64,000 nt of DNA from Hahella sp. KA22 (lineage in GTDB: Bacteria > Pseudomonadota > Gammaproteobacteria > Pseudomonadales > Oleiphilaceae), in contig NZ_CP035490.1 in the NCBI RefSeq assembly GCF_004135205.1, positions 930,001 to 994,000 on the forward strand, read 5' to 3'. Below are positions 7,909-17,503 of this stretch, piece after piece. Each line of letters opens with the position of its first letter. Within the stretch, counting starts at the first letter, position 1. The position numbers were made by a program, and so were the translations under genes. The notes under the pieces are model-generated. The model was not told the origin of the DNA. It ran no database searches and worked only from the letters and a program-made list of their open reading frames with translations.

Positions 7909-8832
7909 ATGTTGAAACTCGTGCTTAAATTTTTGTTTCTTGTAGGCGCGCTAAGTCTGTTCGGTTGCGGACAGGATGAAAGCGCTGCGGACAAGGCTCC
8001 GTTTTCTCTCGAAATCACCGATGCGCCGGTGGATGGAGCGACCAAGGTGGTCATTGAATTTACCGGCGTGGAGATCCAGTCTCAGTCAAACGGTCGTTCC
8101 GTCTACGAATATGCAGAGCCGCGCAGTATAGATTTGTTGTCAGAATCTCTGGCGGGAAATCGTATTTCCCTGTTGCAGGGGGAGCTGGGCATTGGCGCAT
8201 ACTCATGGTTGCGTCTGATGGTGAATGCTCGTTTGGACGGCATTTTCGACTCCTACATCGAGTTAGCGGATGGCTCTCGCTATGAGCTGGCCATTCCCGA
8301 AGATAATCTGGATGGACTGAAAATTGACCGGGAGTTTCTGGTAAGCGCCGGACAGCCCAAAGGTTTTCTTATCGATCTGGATTTGAGACGCTCCATCATT
8401 GAGAACAACCGTCAGTTCAAGCTGAAGCCCGTACTGAAAACGGTGGATTTGAACAGCGTGCGCTCTTTGACCGTCAATGTTGCGCCTGAATTGCTGGCGG
8501 CGAACTGTGATGACTCCGGCCAGTATGCTGGCGCGATATATATGTTCGCCGGCGCTCATGCGGTTCTGGACGATATCGACGGTGACGACAAAGATCCGGT
8601 GGCGACAGCCGTGCTGTCCAGCGCCGCGAACCCGGAGAATGGCATGTATAAGGCGGTTATCTGGAATCCGGACAACGGCGCATACCGCTTGGCGTACAGC
8701 TGTAATCCCAAAGACAATCCAGAGCTGAATGACCAAGGGTTTTCCTTTGCCGAACAAACGGTCACAGTCGTTGTCGTTAATGATGACGGAGATAAGACTG
8801 CAACCCTGGATGCTTCTGCGACGCCGCTATAA
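7909..8832 (+). CDS. DUF4382 domain lipoprotein
   Basis: This protein of about 307 residues starts with a lipoprotein signal whose lipobox ends LSLFGC, so it is likely anchored to the envelope. I prefer ATG 7909 over ATG 7903 because GGAG is then seven bases upstream. The first half (PFSLEITDAPVDGATKVVIEFTGVEI, then SIDLLSESLAGN and WLRLMVNA) matches the DUF4382 domain, a beta-rich module of exported bacterial proteins. The second half, from VRSLTVNVAPELL, looks like a carboxypeptidase-regulatory/CBM-like beta domain. No enzymatic residues are recognisable. It appears monocistronic, with a stem-loop over its stop codon. Confidence 0.8.
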   Translation: MLKLVLKFLFLVGALSLFGCGQDESAADKAPFSLEITDAPVDGATKVVIEFTGVEIQSQSNGRSVYEYAEPRSIDLLSESLAGNRISLLQGELGIGAYSWLRLMVNARLDGIFDSYIELADGSRYELAIPEDNLDGLKIDREFLVSAGQPKGFLIDLDLRRSIIENNRQFKLKPVLKTVDLNSVRSLTVNVAPELLAANCDDSGQYAGAIYMFAGAHAVLDDIDGDDKDPVATAVLSSAANPENGMYKAVIWNPDNGAYRLAYSCNPKDNPELNDQGFSFAEQTVTVVVVNDDGDKTATLDASATPL

Positions 8833-8845
8833 GCGGCGTCTGCTT
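8820..8845 (+). terminator. Stem-loop overlapping the DUF4382 stop codon
   Basis: GACGCCGC (8820-8827) and GCGGCGTC (8833-8840) form an eight-base stem around TATAA, which includes the stop codon. Only a short T stretch follows, so it is a weak terminator candidate. Confidence 0.45.
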
Positions 8846-9009
8846 TGATCAAAACAGGCCTTCAAGCGCCTCTTCAATCTACTCCCTCTCCTTCCTGACG
8901 CTACGCCCCTTCCTGTGGCGTTATAGATGATGTGTCTTAGCCCCGTTTCACCGAGCATTTTGTTTCTGACTGCGACACTTCCAATAACAACTTTGCAGGA
9001 GAATTAAAA

Positions 9010-9435
9010 ATGCAAAAGCCTATCCTTATTTCCGCTCTGGCCGCGTCCCTATTGCTGGCCGGTTGCGCCTCCACGGGCGGCAAGCGTGATCTCAGCCAGT
9101 CGCTGTACCTGCGGGGACAGTTTGCATGGTGGGATGCGCTGGATGAATACAAGGTCAAAAAGGCCGGACCGGATCTTTATGTCGCCAGCGTGGAATTGAA
9201 GGCGGATGGACAGCCCTACGAACTGAAATTTGGCGATGCAGCCTGGAGCGCCGGCACTAATTGCGGCTTCCTGTCTCAGGAAGACCAGATGTTGGAGTTT
9301 GGTAAGAAGTCCAAGGCCAATTGCTCGTCTGTTTTTGAAAACTTCAAATTCAACCCACCCGAAACCGGTATGTACAGCTTTTATTTGGATAACAGCGGCG
9401 AACAGCCTGTGGTCTACGTAGAGCCAGCTAAATAA
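9010..9435 (+). CDS. Small lipoprotein with a starch-binding-like beta domain
   Basis: This 141-residue protein has a classic lipoprotein signal (LLLAGC, Cys at about 19). The mature part reads LYLRGQFAWWDALDEYKVKK..., then LYVASVELKADGQPYELKFGDAAWS and a final strand set. This spacing recalls the N-terminal carbohydrate-binding beta-sandwich of some gammaproteobacterial amylases and pullulanases (LRG.FNGW...Y..KFA...W). A surface sugar-binding role would suit the maltoporin 2.4 kb away, but this is inference from pattern only. It is convergent with the GGDEF-EAL gene, with five bases between the stop codons. An AGGAG ribosome site lies just upstream of the ATG. Confidence 0.65.
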   Translation: MQKPILISALAASLLLAGCASTGGKRDLSQSLYLRGQFAWWDALDEYKVKKAGPDLYVASVELKADGQPYELKFGDAAWSAGTNCGFLSQEDQMLEFGKKSKANCSSVFENFKFNPPETGMYSFYLDNSGEQPVVYVEPAK

Positions 9436-9440
9436 AGTCG

Positions 9441-11669
9441 TTATCCCTGCTGCAGGCTGGTCCCGTTTCTCAGCGACGTGGCCAGTTTGTACAACTGATC
9501 TGGAGGTAAAGGCTTGGCGAACAGGTATCCCTGAGCTTCATCGCAACCCTGCTTTTGCAGATAGGTGGCTTGAGCCTCTGTTTCCACACCTTCCGCCACG
9601 ACGCTCAGATTGAGGTTATGCGCCATAGCGATGACCGCGTTAATGATCACCCTGTCATCCGCGTTGGTTTCCAATTGCGATACAAAACTTCGGTCTATCT
9701 TGATGCATGAGATGGGGAAGTGTTTGAGATAGGCGAGGGAGGAGTAGCCGACGCCAAAGTCGTCGATGGAGAGACGGAAGCCCATTTTAATCAGCTCGTT
9801 GAGATGGGCCATGTTGGACTCAATGTTCTGAATAAAAACCTCTTCTGTCAGCTCGAACTCCAATTGCCTTGGAGGGACGTCGAACTCCCGCAGGAGGTCG
9901 TCGATCTTGTGGACCAGCTCTTTGTCTTCCAGTTGAATGGCGGATAAGTTGATCGCGAGCCGGATATTGCCCAACGGGGTGCCTCGCCATTCCGACAATT
10001 GCTGGCAGGCTCGGCGCACCACCCACATGCCCAATTCTTTTATTAAGCCCGTTTCCTCCGCCAAGGGAATGAACTCCGCCGGGGAGATGAAGCCCTGTTC
10101 TGGACGATACCAGCGCAGTAGCGCTTCGGCTCCAGTGTACTCGCGGGTCTTCAGATTCACTTTTGGTTGAAACGCCAGGCTCAGCTCGTTGCGCTCGATC
10201 GCTTCGCGTAGCCAGCGGTCCAGCTCGAGACGCTTAAGCGCCTCCGCGTGCATGCCTGTGGTGTAGAAATGGTAGCCGTTGCGTCCCGCCGCTTTGGCCC
10301 GATAGAGCGCGGCGTCGGCGTTGCGGATCAAGTCTTCGGCGCTGACGCCGCCTTCTGGATAGACGGCGATGCCAATGCTGCAGGTAATGAAGACTTCTTC
10401 GTCGTTGAGCGTGAAGGGCTGCTTCATGCAGGCCATGATGCGATTGGCGATTGCGATCACCTCATCCACAGATTCAGGGTTCTCTAGCAATATCATAAAC
10501 TCGTCGCCACCGGCCCGGGCGATGCTGATTTCGCTTTCCAGTAATGTGTTGAAACGTTTGGTCAGCGCTACTACGAGTTGGTCGCCAGCGCTGTGAGTGA
10601 GGGTGTCGTTGATTTTCTTGAACTGATCCAGATCCACCAGCATGACGGCGAGATATCGGTTTGCGCGCTGGGCGCGAAGAATGGCTTGAGCCAGGTCCTC
10701 CTGAAAGAAAGATCGATTGGGCAAGCCGGTCAGCGCGTCATGGGTGATGACATGAGACAGCGTTTGTTCCACTTCTTGTCGATTGGCGATTTCACTTTGC
10801 AGGGACTCATTGGCGCTGAGCAGCGAACGGCGTTGACGGCCCAAAGACATGGCGAGATAGCAAACCCAGGCCAGCAACGCTGAGGAAACAGTTCCTGCGC
10901 TCATGACGAAGGCGGGAAGAGGAGATGAATAATTGTGCAGCCAGTCGGATTTTGGCTGTACGCTCAAGCGCCAGGAAAACTGCAGGGGCTTCCAGTCGGC
11001 CGCCGCGCTGGTGTCGGGACTGACGTCAGCTGAGCTGTTGCTGAATATCAATTTGTCTTCCTCATACACCCGTATATGGAAGTGATCCTCTTCTTGTGGC
11101 GAGATGAGGCTGCCCAGCAACTGCTCCACCAGGAAAACACCCACTATAAACCCCTGAAAGTCCTCGCCTTTGCTGATGGGGGCATAGACGACCACGCCTT
11201 GGCCGCCTTGTTGCAGAGTAATCACCGGGGTTGCGTTGATGTCGCCTTGCGCGCGGGCGGCTTCTAGAGCCCGGCGTCGGCTCTCGTTGAAGGCCACGTT
11301 GAAGCCCAGGGCCTGTTCATTGCCGGCCATGGGTTCTATCCACTGAATAACGTAATTTTTATCTGTCCATTCAATGGCTTTGAAGTTAGGGAAATCTTTA
11401 TGCAGCGCTTCCGCATTCTTGCGCCACGTTTCTTTGCTGAAGCCATCATTATTGTCCCAGTAAGCGGCGAGACGCTCGAGCGCGCGCACTTGCTCCAGAA
11501 ACTGGCGGGTAATGCGTTTGCTGAGAAATTCGGCCTGGTAATCCAGGGCATGCTGTCGTCTTTCGCTGGTTTCGATATCAATGCGCGACCATAGGGAAAG
11601 CGTCATTGTAAAACCCAGACAAAAAACGAGTAGCGATAGTAGTAAGTGATAAGACGCTCTAGCGGACAA
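9441..11669 (-). CDS. CHASE-GGDEF-EAL c-di-GMP turnover protein
   Basis: This 742-residue membrane protein has a first membrane span (about 8-28), a periplasmic CHASE-type sensor region (about 35-245) and a second span (about 253-277). A short linker leads to a GGDEF domain with an intact GGDEF motif (387-391) and an EAL domain whose EAL motif is at 515-517. Both active-site signatures look complete (also FELTEEVFI, DDFGVGYSSL and KIDRSFV), so it could make or break cyclic di-GMP in response to an external ligand. Translation probably starts at a TTG with AGGG six bases upstream. It is monocistronic and convergent with the small lipoprotein gene. Confidence 0.93.
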   Translation of the reverse strand: MSARASYHLLLSLLVFCLGFTMTLSLWSRIDIETSERRQHALDYQAEFLSKRITRQFLEQVRALERLAAYWDNNDGFSKETWRKNAEALHKDFPNFKAIEWTDKNYVIQWIEPMAGNEQALGFNVAFNESRRRALEAARAQGDINATPVITLQQGGQGVVVYAPISKGEDFQGFIVGVFLVEQLLGSLISPQEEDHFHIRVYEEDKLIFSNSSADVSPDTSAAADWKPLQFSWRLSVQPKSDWLHNYSSPLPAFVMSAGTVSSALLAWVCYLAMSLGRQRRSLLSANESLQSEIANRQEVEQTLSHVITHDALTGLPNRSFFQEDLAQAILRAQRANRYLAVMLVDLDQFKKINDTLTHSAGDQLVVALTKRFNTLLESEISIARAGGDEFMILLENPESVDEVIAIANRIMACMKQPFTLNDEEVFITCSIGIAVYPEGGVSAEDLIRNADAALYRAKAAGRNGYHFYTTGMHAEALKRLELDRWLREAIERNELSLAFQPKVNLKTREYTGAEALLRWYRPEQGFISPAEFIPLAEETGLIKELGMWVVRRACQQLSEWRGTPLGNIRLAINLSAIQLEDKELVHKIDDLLREFDVPPRQLEFELTEEVFIQNIESNMAHLNELIKMGFRLSIDDFGVGYSSLAYLKHFPISCIKIDRSFVSQLETNADDRVIINAVIAMAHNLNLSVVAEGVETEAQATYLQKQGCDEAQGYLFAKPLPPDQLYKLATSLRNGTSLQQG

Positions 11670-11774
11670 AATGCACCCTGCAGGATTGTGAGACTTATCA
11701 ATAAAAAATAGCAGGCGCAGCCCTGATCGACAAAGACCGAAGGCGTCTGGCGTGGTCAGTAAAATCTGATGGGC

Positions 11775-11799
11775 AAAAAAAGGGCCGGTTAACCGGCCC
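11775..11799 (-). terminator. Rho-independent terminator of the maltoporin gene
   Basis: On the minus strand the perfect 18-base palindrome GGGCCGGTTAACCGGCCC (11782-11799) is followed by seven T residues. It lies about 36 bases after the maltoporin stop codon. Confidence 0.88.
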
Positions 11800-11835
11800 G
11801 AACACTTGGGTTGAGATTGGGGAATGGGGGGTGGA

Positions 11836-13032
11836 TTACCACCAGGCTTCCATTTGGACGCCGAAGTTCAGCACGCTGTCTTCGCCGCCTTCAAACGGTG
11901 TACCTTCGCCATCGTTAATGTAGCTGGCGAAAACCCGGATTTCCGGACGCGCCCAGAAGCTGGGGCCGGCGGACCAGGCTTGTGCGATAGTAACCTTGTC
12001 CAATTGGGAGTCGACGCCATTATCGTCTGCAGCGAAATGGCCCACTTCCAGATAAGTGCGCATGTAATCAGACCACTTATAAGCTGGACGCGCTGAGATG
12101 CTGTAGAAAGACGAGTCGTCATTCATGGTGTCATCTTCAAAGACGCCATACATCGCGGCATAACTAAGTTCGATATTAGAACCGGCTTTCACCACGCCCC
12201 AGTCGATCAGACGAAAGCCTTTGCCGCCTTTATCCAGCGTCCCGTTCCATTGACCGCCACCGAAGTTGCGCATTGGAGAGGCGTAGCCTTCAGTTCCGTA
12301 CTGGAATACGATTTTGTTGAAGCCGTCCATAATCGGCGTGGACAGTTCAGCGGTGAGCAAGGTGCTCAGATCATCCGCTGCGCCCGCGTCTTTTTGGGCG
12401 TCTGTCAGTCGTGGCTTGGCTAAGTCCAGGCCGACTTCCAATGAGCTGGCGCCGACTTGAATGCCGGAATAACGGAAGTCGAGGATATTGATGTTGCCGT
12501 AGCCTCTGGTCCAGGCGGCGGAGAATTTGCCTGCGCCTGCGTCGATACCTTCAATACCAGCGCCAGGACCGGATACGTCCCAGTAGAAAAGATCCAGATG
12601 GTGAATATCGTGGCGCTGATAGTAGCGTTTACCCGCCCACAGCGTCGCTTCGGGGGCGAATCCCAGTACCCCTTTAGCCTGAACGTTCATCTGGCGAAGC
12701 GCGATTTCGTCATCTTCGCTGTTCAGGGCTTCATAGTCTCCATCCTGGTTGGATTTGTAACTGAGCATGGTTTCAACTTTGAACGTTCTGCCGTCGCGGT
12801 TGAAAAGCTCTTGCTGAAGATCCAGCTCCGCATAAGTTTCGCATTCGTTGCCCAAACGGCCCACCGCCTGCTTGTTGATGCACTGCTGGTCGCCGTTGTC
12901 GCTCATGCCGATGCCTGAACGCGCATAGCCATGCCACTCAACGGCGCTGGCGTTCACGGTGAACAAAGAAGCCGCGATAGCGGTCGCCAGGGGGGCTACT
13001 TTGAATAGGCGCTTGTTGTTCTTGTCTGTCAT
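11836..13032 (-). CDS. lamB: Maltoporin (LamB-type outer-membrane sugar porin)
   Basis: This 398-residue protein has a signal peptide of about 30 residues ending in NASA. The mature N-terminus VEWHGYARSGIG matches the start of LamB porins. Further LamB features are a cysteine pair in the first loop region, WAGKRYYQRHDIHHLDLFYWDVSGPGAGIE in the middle and a C-terminal aromatic W ending the last beta strand. It would form a trimeric 18-strand barrel passing maltose and maltodextrins through the outer membrane. The ATG has AGGA eight bases upstream. It is monocistronic with a strong terminator. Two MalT-like boxes lie upstream at 13194-13222, which fits co-regulation with the malEFG genes about 47 kb away. 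Confidence 0.92.
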   Translation of the reverse strand: MTDKNNKRLFKVAPLATAIAASLFTVNASAVEWHGYARSGIGMSDNGDQQCINKQAVGRLGNECETYAELDLQQELFNRDGRTFKVETMLSYKSNQDGDYEALNSEDDEIALRQMNVQAKGVLGFAPEATLWAGKRYYQRHDIHHLDLFYWDVSGPGAGIEGIDAGAGKFSAAWTRGYGNINILDFRYSGIQVGASSLEVGLDLAKPRLTDAQKDAGAADDLSTLLTAELSTPIMDGFNKIVFQYGTEGYASPMRNFGGGQWNGTLDKGGKGFRLIDWGVVKAGSNIELSYAAMYGVFEDDTMNDDSSFYSISARPAYKWSDYMRTYLEVGHFAADDNGVDSQLDKVTIAQAWSAGPSFWARPEIRVFASYINDGEGTPFEGGEDSVLNFGVQMEAWW

Positions 13033-13366
13033 CGTTTTTTCCTGCTCTTGTTGTTAAAGGACTCGCCAGGCCGGACCTTTGAGTACGCCCGGATAACGGA
13101 GGCGCTTTGTCGATGGGACAAATTGTTATTTGCTGGGTCTCATACTCAGTGAACGTCTGATATGGCACATCCTCCGTTAGGAAAGTTTTGGGGGGGGAGG
13201 AGTCAGGGGGAGGGGGGAGGAGAAAAGTAGTAATGGCGACCGTCAGGCTGATAGCGAGCGCTATTCTGGTGATGAAGGGGGCAAAGCGAGAGCGCCCGGA
13301 GTGTGGCTGTTACGCTCCGGGTGTGGGTTTATATAGAAAGCAGAAAAGAAGAGTCAGCGCGCAGAT
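13033..13366. other. Intergenic region between maltoporin and hexR, with purine-rich promoter
   Basis: No credible gene is present. The region contains a striking G-rich tract at 13187-13224 with the two MalT-like boxes. It also holds a hairpin at 13295-13321 (CCCGGAG pairing with CTCCGGG) that would lie downstream of hexR on the minus strand but lacks a T-run. Confidence 0.55.
13194..13222 (+). promoter_or_regulatory. Two MalT-like boxes upstream of the maltoporin gene
   Basis: GGGGAGGAG occurs twice as direct repeats (13194-13202 and 13214-13222), starting exactly 20 bases apart. Both match nine bases of the E. coli MalT box GGGGA(T/G)GAGG. They stand about 160-190 bases upstream of the maltoporin start. 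Chance matches are possible because the whole tract is G-rich, and no malT gene is in the window. Confidence 0.5.
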
Positions 13367-14251
13367 TTAGGCGCCTTCAGCACCGTCATCGTGAGGGTAA
13401 CGGGTGTCGCGCAGGCTGTCCTTGATGCGCTTTAGATGTGAGTGGAAATCCGCGCCGCGCTTGAGGGTGACTCCGGTGGCGAGAATATCGATTACCGCCA
13501 AATGCACGATGCGCGACGTCATTGGCATATATACGTCGGTATCTTCCGGCGCGATGACATCCAGCGCCACGGTGCACTCCCTCGCCAGCGGAGAGTCTGG
13601 CGCAGTAATACCAATCACAATGGCGCCTTGCTCCCGCGCAATTTTCGCGACTTCCACCATTTCCCGCGTACGGCCGGTATAGGAAATGGTGACGATGGCG
13701 TCGCCTGTATGCGCGGCGGCGGCGACCATGCGTTGCATGAGAAAGTCGTCGTAGGCTGTGACCGGGATATTGAAGCGGAAGAACTTATGCTGGGCGTCGA
13801 TAGCCACGGCGGCGGAGGCGCCCATGCCGAAAAACGAAATTTGTTTGGCCTGGATCAGGTAGTCCACTGCCTTGGAAATGGCGGTGGTGTTCAGTGACTG
13901 TCTGGCTTTGTCGAGATCGGCGATGGTGCTGAGGATTATTTTATCGCTGTATTCCTCAACGGTATCGCTCGACTCCACGCTCTGGCTTACGTATGGCGTG
14001 CCGCTGGCCAGACTTTGCGCCAGCTGGATCTTGAAATCGGGAAATCCGCTGGCCGCGAAGTTACGACAAAAGCGGTTAACGGTTGGTTCACTGACGTCGG
14101 AGGCGCGCGCCAGTGCGGCTATACTGTAGCGAGTAGCGGCTTTGGGGTCGCGCAGGATGACTTCGGCGACTTTGCGCTCGGATTTATTCAAATCGTCGAG
14201 CCTCTGCCGGATCACCTCCAGCAGATTCTGGTGGGATATGGTTTCATTCAT
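13367..14251 (-). CDS. hexR: HexR, RpiR-family repressor of central carbon metabolism
   Basis: This regulator of about 294 residues starts at ATG 14251, giving the usual HexR beginning [25 protein letters not shown]. The open frame continues 43 codons upstream, but that part crosses the operator and is not credible. The N-terminal RpiR helix-turn-helix ([21 protein letters not shown]) is followed by a sugar-isomerase (SIS) domain with [11 protein letters not shown] and [13 protein letters not shown], which binds 2-keto-3-deoxy-6-phosphogluconate in known HexR. It is divergent from zwf-pgl-eda, the classic arrangement. A strong HexR-like site lies directly ahead of its own start, so autoregulation is likely. 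Confidence 0.93.
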   Translation of the reverse strand: MNETISHQNLLEVIRQRLDDLNKSERKVAEVILRDPKAATRYSIAALARASDVSEPTVNRFCRNFAASGFPDFKIQLAQSLASGTPYVSQSVESSDTVEEYSDKIILSTIADLDKARQSLNTTAISKAVDYLIQAKQISFFGMGASAAVAIDAQHKFFRFNIPVTAYDDFLMQRMVAAAAHTGDAIVTISYTGRTREMVEVAKIAREQGAIVIGITAPDSPLARECTVALDVIAPEDTDVYMPMTSRIVHLAVIDILATGVTLKRGADFHSHLKRIKDSLRDTRYPHDDGAEGA

Positions 14252-14287
14252 TATCTGTATGGATTCCGGGAGCGATTTATTTATTGT

Positions 14288-14305
14288 TGTAGTGAAATTA
14301 CTACA
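14288..14305. promoter_or_regulatory. HexR operator 1 (hexR side)
   Basis: TGTAGTGAAATTACTACA is a near-perfect palindrome with half-sites TGTAGT and ACTACA. It matches the known HexR binding pattern in gammaproteobacteria and lies 37 bases upstream of the hexR start. Confidence 0.8.
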
Positions 14306-14413
14306 CATTTTGTTATCGCCCCTAATATAACTCTGCGCACCCTGGGTCGCCAGCCGAACGGTCGGGCGGACACTAGTCAATAAGTGGGAAGGAAATCAGA
14401 TGAATACGGGAAA

Positions 14414-14431
14414 TGTAGTAAAATTATCACA
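14414..14431. promoter_or_regulatory. HexR operator 2 (zwf side)
   Basis: TGTAGTAAAATTATCACA is a second pseudo-palindrome of the same type, 68 bases upstream of the zwf start. A weaker related stretch (AATTACGAATAATTAC, about 14474-14489) lies closer to zwf. Confidence 0.7.
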
Positions 14432-14498
14432 ATATTTGCCGTTTCAGGTTGAAAGTACCAATTTTTTGTCTCAAAATTACGAATAATTACTACCAAAT

Positions 14499-15983
14499 AT
14501 GAAAACTATGAATCGAGCAGCATCTACACAATGTGACTTGGCGCTCTTCGGCGCGCTGGGCGATCTGGCGCAACGCAAGTTGTTTCCGGCGCTATTTCAA
14601 CTGGAGCGGGCGAAACTGCTACATCCGCAGACTCGCATTCTCGCGCTGGCCAGACAGGAAGTTGACGAAGAGTCCTTCAAGGCGCAAACCCTGGAGCGTT
14701 TCAAGGCGTTATTGCCTAAGAACGACTTGGACGAGGCTGCGCTGAAACGCTTTTTCGGCAAAGTCCGTTTCCAGCAGCTCGATTTCGGCGACGCCGAAGG
14801 CTATCGCAGTATCAATCAATGGCGCGGGGATTCTGAAGTCCCTCTGATCGTCTACATGGCGACGCCTCCTGCGATCTACGGCATGATCGGGGAAAACCTG
14901 AAAGGCGCCGACTGCATTCAGCCATCCACCCGCGTAGTGGTGGAAAAACCCATCGGTCATAATCTGGAGTCTTCTTTCGAGATCAACGATCGTCTGGCCG
15001 AGTTCTTCGATGAATCCCAGCTGTATCGCATAGACCATTATCTGGGTAAAGAAACCGTACAGAACCTGATTGCGTTGCGTTTCGCCAACAACCTGTTTGC
15101 GACACAATGGAATCAACGTTATATCTCCCACGTGGAAATCACCGTGGCGGAGAAAGTCGGCATCGAAGGCCGCTGGGGCTACTTCGACAAGGCGGGGCAG
15201 CTGCGGGACATGGTGCAGAACCACTTGCTGCAATTGTTGTGTCTGATCGCCATGGACCCGCCTTCCGATCTGTCCGCCGGCAGTATCCGCGATGAAAAAG
15301 TGAAAGTGCTGAAGGCGCTGAAGCCGATTACGCCGGATCTGATGGAAACTCACATGGTGCGCGGACAGTACACCGCTGGCAACATCGATGGTAAACCGGT
15401 TCCAGGTTATCTGGACGAAGAGGGCGCCAACGAGGGCAGCTCCACGGAAAGCTTCGTCGCCATTAAAGCGGAGATTTGCAACTGGCGTTGGGCGGGCGTG
15501 CCGTTCTACATGCGCACCGGTAAGCGTATGCCGCAGAAGCTGTCGGAAATCATTATTCACTTCAAGCCGGCGCCGCACTACATATTTGATCCAGACCAGA
15601 AACATCTGGCCAACAACAAACTGATTATCCGTCTGCAACCGGATGAAGGCATCTCCCTGCAGGTGCTGACAAAAGACCAGGGCCTGGATAAAGGCATGCG
15701 TCTGCGTCAGGGGCCACTGCAACTCAGTTTCTCCGAAGCTTTCAACACAGGTCGGGTGCCCGACGCCTACGAGCGATTGCTGTGGGAAGTCATCAAAGGC
15801 AACCAGTACCTGTTCGTGCGTCGCGATGAAGTGGAGTACGCGTGGCGCTGGATTGACCAGGTCATTGAAGGCTGGGCTGAATTGGGACTGCCGCCCAAGA
15901 AATATCCTGCAGGAAGCTGGGGCCCCGTGGCTTCCATCGCCATGATCACCCGGGACGGAAGGAGCTGGTACGAAGATGCTTGA
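14499..15983 (+). CDS. zwf: Glucose-6-phosphate 1-dehydrogenase
   Basis: This 494-residue enzyme oxidises glucose-6-phosphate to 6-phosphogluconolactone with NADP+ or NAD+. The N-terminal coenzyme-binding segment [16 protein letters not shown] (about 17-32) and the substrate/active-site motif RIDHYLGKE (177-185) are intact. The length is normal for bacterial Zwf. The exact start is not forced: ATG 14499 or ATG 14508 could serve, and neither has a strong ribosome site. It begins the zwf-pgl-eda operon opposite hexR and overlaps pgl by eight bases. HexR-like sites in its promoter predict repression relieved by KDPG. A long open frame on the opposite strand is only a codon-usage shadow. Confidence 0.97.
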   Translation: MKTMNRAASTQCDLALFGALGDLAQRKLFPALFQLERAKLLHPQTRILALARQEVDEESFKAQTLERFKALLPKNDLDEAALKRFFGKVRFQQLDFGDAEGYRSINQWRGDSEVPLIVYMATPPAIYGMIGENLKGADCIQPSTRVVVEKPIGHNLESSFEINDRLAEFFDESQLYRIDHYLGKETVQNLIALRFANNLFATQWNQRYISHVEITVAEKVGIEGRWGYFDKAGQLRDMVQNHLLQLLCLIAMDPPSDLSAGSIRDEKVKVLKALKPITPDLMETHMVRGQYTAGNIDGKPVPGYLDEEGANEGSSTESFVAIKAEICNWRWAGVPFYMRTGKRMPQKLSEIIIHFKPAPHYIFDPDQKHLANNKLIIRLQPDEGISLQVLTKDQGLDKGMRLRQGPLQLSFSEAFNTGRVPDAYERLLWEVIKGNQYLFVRRDEVEYAWRWIDQVIEGWAELGLPPKKYPAGSWGPVASIAMITRDGRSWYEDA

Positions 15984-16683
15984 ACTATCCTGGCCGCAGG
16001 GCGTCACCCTGCAATTGGAAGAAGAACGTGAAGCGCTGGCGCATAAGCTGGCGTTGCAGACCGCAGAGTGGCTGCGCGCCGCGCTGCAGGAAAAAGACCG
16101 CGCCTTGCTGGTGATTTCCGGCGGCCGTACGCCGGTGGCTTTCTTCAAGTTACTGGCGCAGCAGGAACTGCCTTGGAGCAAGGTAGACATTACGCTGGCG
16201 GACGAGCGCTGGGTGGATGAAACCCATGACGACAGTAACGCCGCGCTGGTGAAAGAATTTCTGTTGCAAGGCCCGGCGGCGGAAGCGAATTTTCTGCCGC
16301 TGAAAAATGCAGCCGCGACCCCTGAAGAAGGGTGCGAACAACTAGAAGCCAGTCTGGCTGAATTGTCCTGGCCGATTGACGTTCTGATTCTGGGGATGGG
16401 AGCGGATGGACACACCGCCTCTCTGTTCCCGGGCGCGAAAGAGCTGGCTCACGGCCTGGACACCACAGACAAGTGCGCACCGATGCATCCGGTCACGGCG
16501 CTGCATCCGCGTATGACGCTTTCCTACAAGGTTTTGGCGGCGGCCAGGCATCAGGCGCTGCATATCACTGGCGAAGATAAGCTGACCACCCTTAACAAGG
16601 TGCTGGCCAGGCTGGACGCAGTGGCGGAGATGCCCGTGCGCGGATTTATCCGCCCAGGCCTCAATGTTTTTTGGAGTCCTTGA
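15976..16683 (+). CDS. pgl: 6-phosphogluconolactonase
   Basis: This 235-residue cytoplasmic enzyme hydrolyses 6-phosphogluconolactone to 6-phosphogluconate. It shows the family signatures [38 protein letters not shown] and the catalytic-region motif [17 protein letters not shown]. It overlaps the end of zwf by eight bases, so translation is coupled, and it precedes eda by 37 bases. The length is typical of the DevB-type lactonases found in zwf operons of Pseudomonas and relatives. Confidence 0.96.
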   Translation: MLELSWPQGVTLQLEEEREALAHKLALQTAEWLRAALQEKDRALLVISGGRTPVAFFKLLAQQELPWSKVDITLADERWVDETHDDSNAALVKEFLLQGPAAEANFLPLKNAAATPEEGCEQLEASLAELSWPIDVLILGMGADGHTASLFPGAKELAHGLDTTDKCAPMHPVTALHPRMTLSYKVLAAARHQALHITGEDKLTTLNKVLARLDAVAEMPVRGFIRPGLNVFWSP

Positions 16684-16720
16684 GAAGGAACCTCGAGAGT
16701 AATAGAGAGAATAGAAACCT

Positions 16721-17374
16721 ATGACATCCCAGACCTATCCTGAAGCGTTGCAAAAACAACTGGACGCTATCGTAAGCAGTTGCCCGTTGGTGCCGGTCAT
16801 CACTATCGATCGTCCGGAAGATGCGTTGCCGCTCGGGAAAGCCCTGGTGGAAGGCGGCGTCCGCATTCTGGAAATTACCTTGCGCACGCCGCACGCCCTG
16901 CAGGCGATCACGGACTTGCGCGCCGCACTCCCTGAAGTTTGGGTTGGCGTAGGCACGGTGGCGACGGTTGAGCAGTTCAAAGCCGCGGAAGACGCTGGCG
17001 CTCAATTCGTCATCACGCCTGGCTCCACCAAAGAACTGCTGGAATATGGCCTGACGGCGAAAATTCCGATGTTGCCTGGCGTATCTTCATTGTCTGAAGT
17101 CATGGAAGGTTATCGCCTGGGATATCGCGCATTTAAGTTTTTCCCGGCGGAAGTGGCAGGCGGCGTGTCTGCGCTGAAGGCTTTCTCCGGTCCTTTCCCC
17201 AATGTGAAGTTCTGCCCGACTGGCGGCATCACCCGGGAAAAAGCGAAAGATTATCTTGCCCTGCCAAACGTACTGGCGGTGGGCGGCTCCTGGCTAACGC
17301 CCAAGGACGCCATCTCCGCAGGCGATTGGCGGCAGATCCGGACTATTGCTGAAGAGAGTCTGGCCGCTATTTGA
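16721..17374 (+). CDS. eda: 2-keto-3-deoxy-6-phosphogluconate (KDPG) aldolase
   Basis: This 217-residue class I aldolase splits KDPG into pyruvate and glyceraldehyde-3-phosphate, the last Entner-Doudoroff step. The catalytic Glu in EITLRTP (residue 51) and the Schiff-base Lys in FKFFPAE (residue 138) are present, together with GVGTV and PTGGI phosphate-binding segments. It is the third gene of the zwf operon and is followed by a strong intrinsic terminator. Edd, the enzyme that makes its substrate, is encoded 35 kb away in a second HexR-type cluster. Confidence 0.97.
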   Translation: MTSQTYPEALQKQLDAIVSSCPLVPVITIDRPEDALPLGKALVEGGVRILEITLRTPHALQAITDLRAALPEVWVGVGTVATVEQFKAAEDAGAQFVITPGSTKELLEYGLTAKIPMLPGVSSLSEVMEGYRLGYRAFKFFPAEVAGGVSALKAFSGPFPNVKFCPTGGITREKAKDYLALPNVLAVGGSWLTPKDAISAGDWRQIRTIAEESLAAI

Positions 17375-17440
17375 CGGCGACTGGAAACTCTCTTTATCGA
17401 TAGCAACGACCCTCCCTCATTGCATTAGCAATATATTTTT

Positions 17441-17465
17441 ACCCGTCGCCTGGCGGGTTTTTTTA
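17441..17465 (+). terminator. Rho-independent terminator of zwf-pgl-eda
   Basis: A seven-pair stem with one G-T pair (17441-17447 with 17452-17458) closes a GCCT loop and is followed by a seven-base T-run, 66 bases after the eda stop codon. Confidence 0.87.
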
Positions 17466-17503
17466 TTTCTGAACGGTCTTACTCAAACTGGGCTCACATG
17501 GGG

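Noticed and set aside
13295-13321. A hairpin as hexR terminator
   Set aside because: The stem is good but no T-run follows on the minus strand, so it was left as a note in the intergenic region.
14252-14380. A longer HexR start
   Set aside because: The extra 43 codons cross the HexR-like operator, and the family N-terminus begins at ATG 14251.
14709-16415. A 568-codon open frame on the minus strand over zwf and pgl
   Set aside because: zwf and pgl are certain on the plus strand; the antisense frame is a by-product of GC-rich codon bias and matches no family.
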